Made by a program: the position numbers and the translations under genes. The notes beneath the pieces were generated by a model. That model saw only the letters and a list, made by a program, of their open reading frames with translations. It was not told the origin of the DNA and did not search any database. Source: Chryseobacterium sp. BGARF1 (lineage in GTDB: Bacteria > Bacteroidota > Bacteroidia > Flavobacteriales > Weeksellaceae). Taken from it: a DNA stretch of 38,359 nt. Each line of letters starts with the position of its first letter. Within the stretch, counting starts at the first letter, position 1. The stretch spans positions 1 to 38,359 of the forward strand of contig NZ_LELA01000106.1 in the NCBI RefSeq assembly GCF_001677955.1. The letters are read 5' to 3'. Positions 38,312 through 38,359 of the stretch are shown here, piece by piece.

Positions 38312-38359
38312 TTTTTAAATTTGGAAGACTATGAAAAACAGTAAATTTTCAGAAGTTCA

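Overview
The window is a low-GC stretch of chromosome from a Flavobacteriia/Weeksellaceae bacterium, most likely Chryseobacterium or a close relative. The signs are menaquinone genes (menB, menA), a gliding/T9SS-type lipoprotein isomerase (GldI), many short lipoproteins with an S-C lipobox, Bacteroidota-type -7 boxes (TAnnTTTG), no clear Shine-Dalgarno sites, and single-copy housekeeping genes in short operons. The genus is inferred from protein flavour, not from a marker gene.

Layout. 1-5.1 kb: mnmD (minus) is divergent from ilvE (plus). Two prolyl isomerase genes follow (gldI, then a cyclophilin-FKBP fusion), then a tandem pair of secreted paralogues, each ending in a near-identical terminator. 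5.2-7.4 kb: a DUF6261-like gene on the minus strand and a secreted protein on the plus strand are separated by about 500 bases holding three palindromes spaced exactly 41 bases apart. 7.5-13.7 kb: menB, a two-TM unknown, a pair of bacterial PH-domain membrane proteins, menA, an AHSA1/SRPBCC protein, a small membrane protein and an UPF0173 metallo-hydrolase. 13.77-13.86 kb: the small SRP RNA (ffs) on the minus strand. 14-16.6 kb: an operon of a DUF4199 membrane protein, a family 2 glycosyltransferase and two lipoproteins. 16.67-16.95 kb: a decayed four-helix-bundle (S23/IVP) gene between inverted repeats. 17-21.7 kb: phosphosugar mutase, class I aminotransferase, membrane-anchored trypsin-like protease. 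21.8-22.03 kb: two copies of a 91-92 base REP-like element. 22.1-28.9 kb: a large VIT/vWA/DUF2135 exported protein, a membrane protein, kdsB, a LolA-like protein, a glutathione peroxidase and a TPR protein. 28.9-32.1 kb: an Lrp/AsnC regulator divergent from an EamA transporter, a DtxR/MntR repressor and threonine aldolase. 32.2-37.3 kb (minus strand): two small unknowns, then a five-gene cluster transcribed DsbA/FrnE-like, nucleosidase, quinone oxidoreductase-like MDR, short MutS-like ATPase, SMR efflux pump. At 37.5 kb a serine hydrolase (class C beta-lactamase fold) looks cut short.

Most of this is ordinary core genome. I saw no phage, integrase, transposase, CRISPR array, rRNA or tRNA. The least explained material is in the gaps: the phased palindrome triplet, the REP-like elements with compensatory stem changes, and a series of unrelated inverted 12-15-mers around genes. 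The short MutS-like protein in a redox/efflux operon is the most unusual gene context. No complete new system can be asserted from the sequence alone.
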